Assembly: GCF_002775205.1 (NCBI RefSeq)
Contig: NC_036455.1
Location: forward strand, 5,556,501 to 5,620,500
Length of the DNA stretch: 64,000 nt
Direction of reading: 5' to 3'
Origin: Xiphophorus maculatus
Taxonomy: Eukaryota; Chordata; Actinopteri; Cyprinodontiformes; Poeciliidae
The position numbers were made by a program, and so were the translations under genes. Below are positions 1-25,840 of this stretch, one piece after another. The notes beneath the pieces were generated by a model. It did not search any database. It was not told where the DNA came from and was given only the letters and a program-made list of their open reading frames with translations. Position 1 is the stretch's first letter, and the number at the start of each line of letters is the position of its first letter.

Positions 1-399
1 TTATGGTTTTAATAAATTATGACAGATCAAATTACTGCAAAGAGAAAAGTAGCAAAGCATTGAAATAATCTGGAACCAAACATGTCTTTTAATTTTGCTT
101 TGACTGTCAACAAGTGATTAGAGTTGGGTCACTTACTTCACAAAAAAACTCATTCCCCCTCAGTCCACAAAACCAGGAAATCCACGATACTTCTTCTGAA
201 CTGCTCATCTCTAAAAATCTACAACAGGAAGCGGACAAACCGTTAAGCGTCTTTAAGTCCTTTGGTTTAATCAGAACCAAAAGCAAAAATCAGGTGAACA
301 GTTTAGAAATATTTCTAAATAATGTGTTGATCTAGAAACCACAAAAACCTTACAACAGCAATTTTTAAGATAAAGCAACTACTAATACTATTCGGTCAA

Positions 400-1033
400 A
401 TGAAGTGGACGTTACGTTTCCCATTCCTCGCTGTTGAATGAATGCAACACATAATTAACCAGAGGTTAATATTTACTTGAGTAACTTTTAGGAGTAATTT
501 TACTGCACCATGCATTATATTTTAAATTGAGTAATATTATGATTAAGTAGTGCAACATAAAATGCAGTTTATGTTGAAGTGAGATGCCTTATTTCACAAG
601 TTTGTTGTTTAAAAGTTATTTCTATCTGCTGGGGGTATTTGGAGATCAATATCATAAATACTATACAGTCAATGAAAGCACTTTACTCTGTTCTAACAAA
701 TATATACACATTATATACTGTAATCATTGGTTTCATAAATTTATATTGAAGAATTTTGATTTGGAGAAGTGTTTCTTCTGCCTAACTTTATTGTTTTGTA
801 ATCATGTTTGGATTTTTTTTCCATCTTCCTCATTAAAATACCACGTAACTTTATTTTTTAGTCTGACATAATTTAAAAAAATAAAAAGTTATGGCCAGTT
901 ACTCAAAACTTGAGTGACATTTTAATAAAATACTTGTTTACCCTTCATTGAGTTATTTCTTGGATAACTACATTTTACTTTTGAGTTAAAATGTGCTGAA
1001 GTAGTGCAACTATTACCAGACTACCCACCTCTG
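400..1033. repeat. Degraded hAT-like repeat ending in a CTACCCACCTCTG terminus
   Basis: This AT-rich stretch holds no coding exon that I can recognise. Its right end reads CTACCCACCTCTG, a terminus seen again at 60.24 kb after a similar AT-rich body rich in GTAACT/AGTTAC words. I read both as old copies of one dispersed non-autonomous DNA element. The superfamily call (hAT) comes from general resemblance; I could not find a target duplication. Bases 1-400 are likewise gene-free. Confidence 0.4.
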
Positions 1034-1476
1034 TAATATTTTTTCTGAATTATACATTTTTTTCTTTTACAAGCTCATAAAAATGATTGTCAAAGAGGAA
1101 ATTAATAGAGTATAGCACTCTTGACGCAAAATATATTGGCTATATGAGTGAAATCCAAACTATAGGAGCTAAAATGGCTAACGCTAAACAACCCAGTCAT
1201 AACCTTAAGTGAAGGTTTATTTTTAAAAACCAAGACTTTTGTTAACATTTCCTCAAACATATCGCAATGTGTAAATTAACAGGTGTTGATTCTGATTATA
1301 AATGTGTTTTAAACAAACGCGGTGGTTACTGAAGCCAAAGTTAGCTCGCTAGGCTAAAAACGGCTAATGGCGCAGCGTCAGAAAACAGGCCTCAAGCTAA
1401 AGACCGACTTCCGCTCGAACCTGCTTGTATTCCGTTTTTTATTAAATATCCCAGTCCAATCAGAATAAATACGTAC

Positions 1477-1640
1477 CTGTTTTTTAACTTTTAAATCCAG
1501 AAAAAAGCCGACTTTCAGTTACAAAGCTATTTCTCTAGTGTAAATAAAATGGACACCCCCTCCCGGTTCACTAAGCAGGATCTTCTTCTCCCTATGGCGG
1601 CAGACGGCTCAGTGCTGCCCCCTTCCGTTAGCTTCCAGTA
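1477..1640 (-). other. Candidate noncoding first exon and promoter of a minus-strand gene to the left
   Basis: Read on the minus strand, a CpG- and GC-richer block (about 1.54-1.64 kb) is followed by a strong donor, CAG|GTACGT, with the exon ending at 1477. The block is short and sits in AT-rich DNA, as expected for a first exon. The minus-strand frame has no sustained ORF, so it would be 5' UTR. The plus strand of the same block carries an ATGGCGGC (YY1-like) motif at 1594. The partner gene would lie outside the window. This is inference from a splice signal and base composition only. Confidence 0.3.
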
Positions 1641-1649
1641 GTACAACAC

Positions 1650-2534
1650 TAGTGGGGATTAAAAATAATTTTTAAAGTGATTAAAAATGAGAATTTCAGC
1701 CCTTTTTCAGTCTATTATTGAGCAGAAATCGTAATGAATTTATGAAAATGATTCTAATGTAGGCAGATTTAAATTTAGATTGCAAAAATAAAAAACAGTG
1801 GAATAACAGTGGAATGAAGACATATGAATAGTTGGATGTTAGACAAAGTGGATGTTTACAAGTTTTTGAAAATTATATAGGGAATAAAGCCTAAAAATAT
1901 CTTACATATTTATACAGACCTGAAAAGATATTACATTCAGGACTATCCAAGACGGTGTAGGAATCCCTGTGATAATAATTTTGAAAATAAGTTAAAAATC
2001 TTATGTAAACAAATTATTAAAGAAAATTTAAATGGCTGAAGAAAAAGGAGCAAAACAAAAAATGAAATAATATAATGATTAATTAGGTCTTGTCAGAATA
2101 TTAGGCCAGTTGAGAAAAATGCCAGATGACAATGACAATCTATTTACTAACTAAAATAAAATATGAACATAGAAAATATTAGATAAGGACTTTTAATGTC
2201 AAACTACTGAAAACTATTGAGTAAACCTTACTTGTCTGGGGCTCCCTTAGCATTAATTACTGCATCAATGGAACCAAGTCTGTTTTTCAGTGAGTCACTT
2301 AATGTTTGTAGTCCTATTTACTATGATATTAAATTGAAAGAACACAAACATGGCAGACTAAACATGGAGACTTTGTGTTTTTAAAGGTCTCTCATCAGTA
2401 ACATTTGCACCTTGACATCTTTTACACGATATCTGAATCAACCATATATTGAACTGAGCCACACTTGAATAATAATCAAGAACCTTTAGAAATTTATACA
2501 AAAAAACTCTTTAAATTGTCTGACTTTGTCCTTT
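1650..2534. other. AT-rich gene-free stretch
   Basis: No ORF, splice-flanked exon or RNA gene could be supported here on either strand. The composition is strongly AT-rich, typical of unconstrained intergenic DNA. Confidence 0.5.
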
Positions 2535-2941
2535 CACTGCAAAACAACCAAAAAAACTAGACACATTTCTGTCTAGTGTAAATCTCTTAGTACACTTGAG
2601 ACAAGACATAATTAACTTAAAAGCAACTTTTCAGCAAGATAAAAGTTTTAAGCTTTAAGCTCCTTAAATTAAGTTAAGGAGCTCAAGTTAATTTTTTGAC
2701 GTTGATGAAAATGTACTGCTAATATGACATTTTTCCCCACAGTATATGTGAAATAATCTGCCAGTTGAACTAGCACTTTTTCATCAATGTTAAGAAATTA
2801 TTTAATCAAAATGAGCTCCTATATTTAGCTGAAACATTGTAAGTTTGGTCTTATTTCACATGTACTTGTACATGTCTGTTTTCTAGATATTTGCACTAGA
2901 AAACAGACCAAAACCCTTGGTAAGATTTTGTTTTTGCAGTG
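2535..2941. mobile_element. Long-hairpin MITE, full-length copy A
   Basis: The element starts CACTGCAAAAC and ends GTTTTTGCAGTG, so its ends are inverted. The inverted similarity extends inward: the left arm carries TTAGTACACTTGA and CAGCAAGATA, and the right arm their reverse complements. Related copies occur at 12.96, 28.63, 47.30, 47.99, 48.86, 53.17, 53.99 and 57.95 kb. No coding capacity is visible. It is a non-autonomous foldback-type DNA element; I cannot name the superfamily. Confidence 0.75.
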
Positions 2942-3155
2942 AGACATCTTATGCAAATCCCCACGAAGAGAAAATGAGTCACAATTTTTTAACTAAATTA
3001 ACTTCAGTGATATTTTAATTTAAATAGATCTACATAGAGATGCTTGTCTGTAGATTTTGTCACCTGAACCCAGACGTCCAGTCTTAATGCGGCTGCAGAG
3101 AAAACATCGTTTCAATAACGAGACTTGCAATTATTTTCCATTAAATCAAAAGTAG

Positions 3156-3191
3156 TTTATTTAACTTTTGCCTTCTCTGTATAACTTTATT
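3156..3191 (-). terminator. Candidate distal poly(A) signals for prrc2a
   Basis: TTTATT at 3156-3161 and 3186-3191 reads AATAAA on the minus strand. A third candidate lies at 3718-3723. They are 1.9-2.5 kb past the prrc2a stop codon. Which one is used cannot be told from sequence. Confidence 0.35.
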
Positions 3192-5653
3192 ATAATAAGA
3201 CACTTCTCTGCTTGTACATTGCTCCCTTGAACTAAAAATTGCAACATTTGTTTGTGGGAATGTAAGTTGGGGTAGACAAAACTTAGATACATACCAATAT
3301 ACATACATGTGTGTATATTACGGCTCCTTTTTTTGTTTTTTTTTTATACTAAAAACCATAAATGCTAAAAACAGCTTGAACCACTCGGTGTACCTCAGTA
3401 TGTCTGGAAACATAATACAATCTTTGAGAGATCTTTCGCCGAGACACACGACTGGTGTTCATCTTTTTAACATGGGTACATACATTAATGTGCACGTCAA
3501 CGTTGAAGGAGGGATGAGAGACTCTTGGAGCCAGTGTTAAGTGTACAGCTATCAATGTATAAACCAGTAACAGGCAATGCAAGCAGCACCCAGCGGTGTT
3601 TTCATGCTAAGAAGAATTCAGAGTGAAAAATAAAAACGTCCAACTTCACTCGCCTGCTGGAGAACCGGTGCTTTAAATTACAGGAAAGAAAGTGAGAATT
3701 CTCCACTGCAGAGAGTCTTTATTAGGATGCTGAACATATACACACGGCTGAATGTATACATGTGGATGTATTTAAGAAGATTTATAGCTGTTAAATCACA
3801 TGTGGAGAGGAGAGGGAGGTGGGGGGGGGGCAAACAAGGCAGAAAATGCGCTTGCCGTTCGCTTTAACCCCTCCAGTCCCTGCCCCCCCCCTTCCCCGAG
3901 TTATTAACACCAGAAAACACACACCGACCCATGCACACGGGCGCGCGCTCACACACACACACACACACAAACACACACAGTTCATCAAATGCCCTACTCA
4001 CAACATCCCAGAGACAATCTTCAAAACTATTGTCAGTAAACAAACAAGAGCCCCAACTTACAGCAGTGACAGAATGGATGCAAATGAGGAAATCGTTTTA
4101 GTTCACTTTGGATGCTGTTATAAGCTGCTTTACGTCTCCTACGTGTGATAAAAATAAAAAAAACAAACACTTTTTACGAGTGTAATCCTACATCACTCCA
4201 GGTCACCATTTTTGTTGTTGTTGTAAGTAAAAATCCCACGGACCGTGTGAACTGCACATGTTCGGCATTGTCCCGGTTAACGGCCCGCCCCGTCTGCATG
4301 TGTGCCGGGTGAGAAATCGCTTTCCTCCCTCAGACGTCGAGTCCTTCGAGGAGCGACGGATCTCTGCATGGCGGCAGTAAGCGGAGAAAAGAGGGGAGGA
4401 TTGGTTTAAAAAAGTACAACACTGGCTCTGTTCTGTGGGGCCGGACGGCGAAACCTGTCCTGTAACATCCCCGAACATGTTACCACAAAACAAAAAAGAA
4501 AGAATAAAGAAAATGAAACAAAAATACTACAAGGAGTGCTTATTCGAACATATACGATTATCTACTGAAGAATAAACATTTGCATTAACCATCTAGTCTG
4601 GCGTTTAGATGAAGGATTTTTTTCCCCTCTCCTGTCAGAATTGATTATATTGGAAAAAAACCCAACAAAAACCCACACACAAAAACGCCGATCACTGAGG
4701 AAATAATGGTTGTTAAAATAAAGCCATCATGCTATCAGTACAGTCGTCACAAACACATCTGGTCAAACTATATTCAGTTGGGGATTTTTGCAGCCTGTGG
4801 GATTTCTGCAGGGAAGGATTATGCTACGGTGAGGCCAGAAAAAGAAATCCTACAGAGAGAAAAATAAAAATAAATGAGCAACTAATAACTACTGAAATGT
4901 CAGAGCAGGTTAACAATTTAGAGCAAAAATAAAATTCACACCATGTATCTGAACAAGGAACAAAAACACTTATACTAACGACAAATCAATGCAGGTGGTG
5001 GTGAGCACCGAGGAGAGACCAGACAATCTTTTCATGGAGGAATTAGGGGGAAAATGTGAGCAGGGAAGTAATTTAATAACCTGCTTTACAGAACTATGTT
5101 CATGTGTGGGGCTGAAATCCAACTAAAAATGCAACAAAAGCCACCAGAAACCTCAACCCTTTATGGTCTGAAGAGATTAAAAACAAGTTTTCTGCCTCCA
5201 TGAGGGAACCAATGCAGACCTGTGCTACCCGAGTCCCATCCAAGGTCAGAGTGTGGTGGAAACTGAACACATAAATAGAAAAATTAACCCAATCCAAACA
5301 TGTTCAGGGTTTCTAAGCAAACATTTTAATTCTGCCGTGTTGGTGCTTGTATAGCTTAGCGATACAGCCACATGCTTCTCAGTGTTTGTTAAAGGGCGGT
5401 TAAAAACAAAACAAAGGGGGTCCATGAACTAAAGGAGAGCAAGACCAAACAAAGAGACAGTGCTACAAAAACGGACGGTACGCAGGATGTAAAAGGAACA
5501 GCTGAAGTGAGTATGAATACCATCTCCATAAAACGGCACGATCCACTAATGTGTGAGGGGTGTCAACAGATAAGCCATGAAATAACAATCAGAAGGGGTT
5601 AAGATGGAAGGGTGGGTGTGTGGGCTCGTCTAACAAAACATCTTAATACTCCA
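3192..5653 (-). other. prrc2a: Probable long 3' UTR of prrc2a
   Basis: This stretch follows the prrc2a stop on the minus strand and contains no recognisable coding exon. I looked for the C-terminal exons found in human PRRC2A and saw none. It holds a CA/TG microsatellite (3950-3980), a moderately GC-rich block at 4.2-4.5 kb, and AATAAA candidates at the far end. The simplest reading is 3' UTR. If the last visible prrc2a codons are instead spliced to distant exons, it would be intron. Confidence 0.45.
3950..3980. repeat. CA/TG dinucleotide microsatellite
   Basis: An imperfect run of CA repeats, adjacent to a GCGCGC tract. Short ORFs across it on both strands are artefacts of the repeat. Confidence 0.9.
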
Positions 5654-18420
<12,767 letters not shown>

Positions 18421-18429
18421 CTGGGGCAC

Positions 18430-19870
18430 AAAGAGGGAGAGACGGTGAGCGACCCGACACCAGGGATGCTCAGGAAACAGAGAGAGAAAGTCTGTGAGAG
18501 TCGAAAATGACAGGCAACGTCTGAAAAGTCAGAGCATAAAATCTGATCGTTTGTTTGAGGTTTGCTGGCTTTATAAATGCATCACACTTTTAAAGACTAA
18601 TCTATTCATCTAGTGGAATAAATGCAATTTCATCTCTGTGTTTTTTTTTCTCACTTGCATATGTAAAAATACCAGAATCCAACATTTTTCAAAGTAATTA
18701 AATTTTTGCATAATAGTAACAGCCTAATCGGTGAAATGGAACAATGTGCTTCCCAGTTTAAACCAGATGATTATTTTGGCAAAACTAAACTACAAAGAGA
18801 ATAGCAAAAGGCTAACTTTTCTGTAACATTTTTTAATTTGTTATTGTTTTTAAATAATACTTAACAATAAATCACACTTCATCTTTACAAATGAAAATAT
18901 TTAGATTATCTTAGCACAACAAATAACCATTAATGATGTGAAGGTATTTGTAGGTAAAAACCAGAAACTATGAAGACTAATAAATTAAAATATATAAAGG
19001 TACACCTATTTAACCGTAATCTAAGGTGGAAAATGTAATTTTTGTACAAATAAAATTACTTATTCACAGTTGTATTCTGTAGATTTGCTCCAATAATTTT
19101 CTTTTCGGAAAACTAAAACACTTTAAGCAGGTATTAAACAGGGAAGAGCGATATGCACCTAACATTTTAATCACAATATTTGGTGTTATTTATTGTGATA
19201 ATGATAAAACAAATGCATATTTAACACTTATCTGCAGTGTTTTTAGGTAACTGTGTGACTGTGACTCTTTTACAACAATAAAAACATTTTAAAAACACTT
19301 CTTCAGGGCACCATAAAGAAGTGTGACTTTTATCACACAATAACTGCATTTAATCCTATTTCCATTTTTTATATATTTAATAATGCTTTCATGAAAACAA
19401 CAAAGGAGAAAACAGCAAAAAAAAGTAATCTGGATTTATTTAAGGATAAACAATACAATAATTACCCGTCACCAATATTAAACACATTTTCATTAAGGCA
19501 ATTTTCTATATCTAATTTTTTTGAGAAATTATGTAATACAATAATGTAAGAAATGAATGCTGTAACTTATTTGAAATTAAGCCCATCTCCAGTGTATGAT
19601 TCCTGAGCATCAGTCTTAATTACTAACATTTCAGTGGATTTCACTCAGAACACATTAATATTTTAAAACAACATGTTAAAAAGGCAGACATTACTGTATC
19701 ATTGTGAATATATTTTAATGTCAAGCCTGATAAAAAGGGAGAACTTATCAGATCTGCAGCAAAAAGTGCTGGTCAAGTTGGTAAAGCCGTTAGCAATGGC
19801 ATTTTTATTTTTAATAAATATATCTGCAGTGACAAACTAAACTGCACGACCCTTTGAACACATCACAAAT
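18430..19870. other. prrc2a 5' intron, AT-rich, no gene seen
   Basis: This is probably intron 1 of prrc2a. I see no exon, RNA gene or well-bounded repeat in it. Confidence 0.45.
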
Positions 19871-19879
19871 ATTTCACAT

Positions 19880-20230
19880 CATCATCATAACGGCACTAAT
19901 TGCCTGCAGGTCGGTTTCAGCATTGTGGTAGAACGGGCTCAATGCAGCGCCGTGTTCATTATTGGCAAAAGTCTGAAGAGACCGAAACGCAGGATCCAGG
20001 TTACTATGGCAACACGTTGCAAGTTCTTTCCTCCCCTGGTCAGGAGACGAGTTCATGGCGGCCAGCGAGCGCTCAGATTAAACTCCGTTTGATGAGCATC
20101 ATCAATAAAAAACACCCAGCATGGACATCTGTCCACTCCGGCAGGATTCAGCTGCTGCTCTAACCTCGTCCGACTGCTTTAAACATCGATGCTGAACAGC
20201 GTCCATTACGCTCTAATTGGGTCTTCATTA
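19880..20230. promoter_or_regulatory. Candidate enhancer with an RFX X-box in the prrc2a 5' intron
   Basis: A GC-richer island in AT-rich intron DNA contains a textbook X-box palindrome, GTTACTATGGCAAC (20000-20013), fitting the RFX consensus RYYNYY-AT-RRNRAC. Homeobox-type TAATTG/CTAATT words flank it. No splice-bounded exon or repeat family explains the island. Enhancer function is inferred. Confidence 0.4.
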
Positions 20231-20234
20231 CTTA

Positions 20235-23040
20235 TTCTGAAAAGTGTAAAACAATTCTAACCTGTACTGATTGCCCATGATGAGCTTTAAAGCCAAAAAA
20301 AGACAAAAGTAGGAGGTGTAATACTTTATTATAATGAATAACATGAGTGATAAAAATTAAAACAGAAAGCTCTTCCGATCTAAAATATGGCTTCAGAAAC
20401 ACCAAAAAGGTGTTTCGTAAACCAACTTAAGTAAAGAAAGATTAAAAGGTTTATTAAAATAATAAATCATGTGATATACAATTATGTTCAGAAATATTCA
20501 TACCTCTGACAAAGGTCGTTGTTTTTAACCCTACCAGTTTATTTCAGTTAGGAAGTGACACAAGCACCTACAAAAAGATTAATTTTAATGTACACAGGGT
20601 ACCAATTAAAAAAACACAATGCAGCATATTGAAAATAATCAGTGGAAGACACTTTGTTGGAATTACGGTGCCCAAATCAATCAAGCTTTCAACATATGTT
20701 AAGACTGTTATGTTGAGATTACTGCCAGGCAGAAAAAAAAGACACACTGGCAAAATTAAAATATTATTGTAAGAATAATGTTGGGTAAAACTGCTACCCA
20801 TGCTGGGATGAAAACAAATTCAAGAGTTTTCAGCATATAAAGCATACAAAGTTATGCTACTGAGTGGAGCTTGAGATGATGGTCAGAGGTAAACTGGAGC
20901 ACAAGTCTATCACTAACCATCCCAGCATGTTAGTCAACATATGCTGGGTAAAAAAAGAAAAGAAAAAGGTTTCCAAAACAAACAAACAAAAAAAAACATT
21001 GAATCTTTAAGAACTACATTAGTTATTTTTATTCCAATGTTTTCTACCTAAAGACACAACTCTAATGTGAGGTGTGAACTATCAAAGTGCTCACTCTGGA
21101 ACCATCGATCACTGCAGATGAGCAAAAATAAATAGGAGTTTTCTTTATACTGACAGACTCATTCAGCTGCTATAGATCTCCCTTCACAAAGTTCATATTT
21201 GACATAAGAAACATACCTGCACTCTGCAACCAAACTATAGCTAAGGTACCAGTGTATGTGATTTCACCAGACGTGAACTGATGGTTTGTGTAATTATAAC
21301 AAAGTAATCTGGCATAATACATGATAGTTACAATCCCCTCCTAATATGTGAAATAGTTAACTCAAACAGCAGAGGCTGCATCTTTTCAGTATGCCAAACT
21401 AAATGTTTTTACAGTTAAATATCCAACAAATGGGAAGAAATGGTCACCATTTTTTCGACAGGTACTGCCAAAGCAGTACATCCAGGAGCAATTTATTTGT
21501 TTTTACTAGTTTAATATAAAGACTAACAGCAAAACAATATATAAAATAAAATCAGGACTAATAAGAGCATGTGGAGCACACTGATGTGATAACGTGCTAC
21601 ATTTATTAGAGTTAAATTAATTAATTTCCACCCTTTTATGAAGCTAAAAGATTAAATAAAACTGATGAGTCAGATTAAGAGGATAGAAAAGAAATACACA
21701 GATTCTGCCCTGTAGACAATATTATGACCTCTCCATTTTGGCTGGCCACCTACATATTAATTCTTCATAAATATGAATGCATAATGTCAAGGGAATACGG
21801 TATAGTAATGATATTGTTGTACGTAGAAAGCGTTTAAATCAGATTTTCTCAGCCTCTGTCCTCTATGATCATAATTATGCCCACTGTTTCTGTTCACAAA
21901 GAACCTACACAAGGTAAAACCACTGAAGACACCGGAGGTTCATCAACAATACAGCATCCAATTGTGATACTGCCCACACTGAACTCACAATGACGACAAT
22001 GACTGAATATATTGTGTAGCTCTTTTCACAATCTAATAACTCCACATCGCCCAACTCTACCTGAGACTAGGAGACTCAAACAGGAAGCAAACGACCCAGA
22101 GCTGCCCTGACCTACTAACTGAAAATAGTTTTTTAAGGCCTATAACCAATAAAAAGTAATTTGTGTAATTTTAATTTTAACTCAACAGTTGAATGCACCA
22201 AACACTGATCATAAAGCAGGGTTTCCCTCAGTCATTCATCCAGTGTACTGATGTGTTTTGAGTTGAAAAATGTTTAAAGTTGACAGCAATTCTTTTGAAA
22301 TATCAATTGTTAATTATGTGTAATTGGAAGACTAATATCTGAACACCAACTATAAAGTCTTAAAAAATGCAAACATAAAAAAATAAGGAATGCTTAGCTT
22401 GGTGGGGGTACAAATAAAGCCTGGTGGCCCACCAGGCTTCATTTGTTTCTGGAAAGAAAAACATTTCCATTACAGTCTACAATAAAGGTAAGCAATTTTG
22501 AACCCAAAGCAAAATAAAATCATTACAAGATCAATTTAATTTATTCATCAAAAATATCCCTAACCTTTGTCTGATTTTGTTACCACAGAACATTATGTTT
22601 GTCGCTGTGCTTAATTTTCAATTCTGATGCTTTTAACAATCAAGCACAAAGAAATCATTGCTGATCAAAGGAAAACTGAATATCTGATTTGATTGGTGCA
22701 TTACTATCTGTCTGATACAAGACAAACAAATATAGATTCACATCCTAACTGATGGTTTTACATTATAATCATAGAACAGCAGCACTCCAGCGTGCCTCAG
22801 TAGCCAGATGAGATTAGAAAATTAGGTCGTGGGATGGCTGGTGAACTACGTGTTGTACGGGGATTAACAGGGGACCAAACGTACAAAGAGGGCCTGCTAA
22901 GCTCCAGGCAACCATGGGTGGGAATGATCTTTGAGGAGAGAGAGAAAAATCACTCCACAGCTACAACACGTCCACCTGCAGCCCTGCACTGAAGTATGAT
23001 GGTGAAAAATAAATGTATCTTGTAGCTAATTATGGTTAGC
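20235..23040. other. AT-rich gene-free stretch (prrc2a intron 1)
   Basis: No exon or RNA gene could be supported. Some short repeat-like words recur, such as CCAGCATG near 20.80 and 20.92 kb, but no complete element was delimited. Confidence 0.4.
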
Positions 23041-23049
23041 TGCCTTTAC

Positions 23050-23310
23050 ACACAGGCCCTCTCTGTTCTCTTTGGGGAGGAGGGGAGCTGCGTTGTTTCA
23101 TAACACATTTCAACACCTACAGCAGCTCCGAGACGTCCACTACTCCCCAAAAACGACCCGCTCGATCCCAGCACACGCTCACGTTACACCCGGACGCGTT
23201 CACGGCGCTCATTCACAGATGGCAACAGAGATGAAGCAGAACAAACGATTTTATTAGCGGACAAAACAAAATGGCGGAGGAGAACGGCCTAGAGCCGTTA
23301 ACGTAGGACG
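23050..23310. promoter_or_regulatory. CpG-richer promoter-like block upstream of prrc2a
   Basis: CpG frequency rises sharply here compared with flanking DNA. The block includes an AAAATGGCGG YY1-type motif at 23268, usual near transcription starts, here on the plus strand. It lies between the prrc2a start exon and the probable UTR exon at 23.8 kb, so it could be an alternative prrc2a promoter, a divergent noncoding transcript start, or an enhancer. The ATG within the motif opens only an 11-codon frame. Confidence 0.35.
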
Positions 23311-23814
23311 GTTGAAAACTACCACTGTAAACACAACTCACCAGCTGAAATCATTAAAAATACAAGCAACGTAGGGATATAAATCTACTTAAGTTTAGAA
23401 ATAAGTTATACAACATGTTAATTCGAGTGATGGCAGTGTATGCTATAGCAGAAGGGTAGGCTAGCCCAACCTACGAGTAGCATCAAACCAAGCTATCGTT
23501 TATCCGGTAACATCTGGTGTGTAGTTTTTGATCCTTAACACCCAATCACACCAGAAACAACTTAAACATCTCATATGTAGCATAAAACAAGCAAAACATC
23601 CCCCAGTTGAACAGCCAACGCGTCCATTGCAAATCAAACTCCCAAGCTATGCTACTTGACCGTTGGCTAACAACAACAATAAAGACACAAAAATATCACC
23701 GCTTCTCTACAGAACGTCGTTTTAGCTAACCATCAGGGGTAACAAGGACATACTCGGGTTCAGATTAATGTAACCGAAGAGTTAATAGCGTGTTGGAAAC
23801 GTCCATCCACTGAC

Positions 23815-23894
23815 CTGGTCTTGTCCCGACTTGTCTCGAGGATGTATCGCAGAATAAGCTTAGCTTCGATGCTACGGTGTAGCTTTCTAACCTC
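23815..23894 (-). other. prrc2a: Probable 5' UTR exon of prrc2a
   Basis: On the minus strand this 80-base block is bounded by a strong acceptor (GTGTCTTTGCAG) and a donor (ACCAG|GTCAGT). It lies 5.4 kb upstream of the start exon, which itself has an acceptor and so needs an upstream exon. The block is open in one frame but resembles no protein I know and would not join in frame to a better start. A second acceptor-donor pair just upstream (24.00-24.03 kb) may mark another small UTR exon. Confidence 0.4.
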
Positions 23895-24219
23895 CTGCAA
23901 AGACACGCAGAGACACACGGAAAGAAAACGTCTTTGCAACAACTGCTTCCAACTTTGATTAGATCGATGCTGCACAAGATAACAGGAGGTGTTCGGCTTA
24001 CTTTCTTGTTCCTTTTCCCCCCCTAAAAAAATAAACGAAAACGGGAAAAGAAAATTGTTGATTCTGGACTCAATCCGTCACCTAAAGAGCCGTCAACGGC
24101 TACTGGGTGAATTTCGTGCGATGGGAGCCGTTTGGGACCCTCAACAGAAACGACAAATGTCACAATTATTAATATTATTTGAAAAATAAAAATTGGGAGG
24201 GAAAAGTACTTCATTCAAG

Positions 24220-25835
24220 AAGAGTATATATATTTCGAAACAATACAAAAAGCTGTTATGTATCCCGTCTTGTTTTTTGATACCATCAAGTGCTGCTTTG
24301 GAGGACTTTAAAATTAGATCAGTTCATTTGATCGATGTGGGTTATAGATTTTAAAAATAGAAAACGTTCCAAGTACGACAAAAGAATAAATAACTACAAT
24401 AAAAAAAATGCGCGTTTTTCCATAGGGAGTGCTATTGCATGTAGAGCAACAGTGTTATCAGGCAGTTCCCAAAGCATCTGACAGCCAAAACTGGGATTTA
24501 AGGGCATCAAAGATGCTCCATACACACAATTTTTGAAAATTACTACAACTTGATATGTAAAAGAAAAAATGTAGGAAATTTTAATATAATCTAAAGGTTT
24601 ATTGTTTTACAAATTCAACTGAAAAACACTGATTTGATACACTGAATTTATCATTTTGTTTTGATGAAATGAAATTCTATTAAAAAAAAATCAATGTTCC
24701 ATTTCGCTGAAAATCAGCAACCTACATAAGACCAAATGCAAATCATAATAATCAAAAATATATATTCTGAAATGTTGACCTACTTAAAAATAGAATAAAA
24801 ATAACTTTTATTGTCACTTAGTGGGGAGATATCATAAAGTAAGAAAAGAATGTACAGTAAGGGCAAAATTACAGCGTAATAAAAAATGCCATTGTTTAAA
24901 AAACACACTAATTCAAAGAAATGTGCAGCTGAGCAGAATAATAAAAAATGTGCTTGTATCTGTGAACAAAAACAGGCTATTTGCAAGGATGTAAACATTT
25001 ATTAACTTTACTAAAAGTGAATAAACAGCTGGAGGAGATCAGCCTGTGACAGGAAGCCCAGGTTGCTGTAAAATCAGCTTTCAACTCGTCTTCCTCTCAA
25101 ATTACTCCATAAACTCTCTAAAAAGTTGAGATTAGACCAGTTCCATCACAGTAATCTCCTGGTTATTAAAGTATTAGTATGATTGGACTGTGTGGGCAGG
25201 TGCCAAATCCTAAACCAGTTTCCCTTTAAAGCTGGGCAGGAAAAAAAAATTTTACATTTCCTAGTGGATGACTGCAATGGCTTTTGATTTAACAAAACTC
25301 AGTGGACCAACACCAGAAAATAACATGATAACTCCCCAAAGCCTGAATCTGGACCTTAGTTAACATGTATTTTGTATTTCTACCGCCTCTTGATATTCAA
25401 ACTAAAAGAAAATTTACTTTAATCTGAAAAGTAATTTGGACCGGTTGAGCAATATCATGGTCTTTTTTTCTCATTACTTCTGGTACAAAACTATAAGTAA
25501 TGCTTCTAATGTTATGTCAGAAATAAAAATGTGTCTTTCTCATACTGTATGAAAATATCTGCTTTCAACTGTATTTATACTAGGAGTTTACAACTTTTAT
25601 AATCTAAAGGGTCAATTTTTAGGTGAGTTTAACAAACAAAAACTAATTCAGAGCCGCTAACATGAAATAACCGTTGAAAAAAGGCAAGTTGTACTTTTTG
25701 ATGAATATCTACTATAGAAAGATTGTTGTAATTTTTGAAGAACAATAATTTTGTTTATTTTTTGGGTAGGAATTTAAAATGAAAAACATAAAAGTATAGC
25801 ATAAAAAGGATAAAAACATAGTTTCTGACATAATG
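24220..25835. other. AT-rich intergenic stretch between prrc2a and neu1
   Basis: No gene or delimited repeat could be supported. Confidence 0.4.
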
Positions 25836-25840
25836 ACATA

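Noticed and set aside
1594-1641. ATGGCGGCAGAC as a plus-strand start codon
   Set aside because: The frame is only 15 codons with no usable donor; the minus-strand donor at 1477 is the stronger signal.
3791-4148. Overlapping open frames across the CA repeat
   Set aside because: They arise from the dinucleotide repeat and GC-rich flanks in the probable 3' UTR; no conserved peptide.
23271-23306. ATGGCGGAGGAG as a gene start on the plus strand
   Set aside because: The frame stops after 11 codons with no donor before it; better read as a YY1-type promoter motif.
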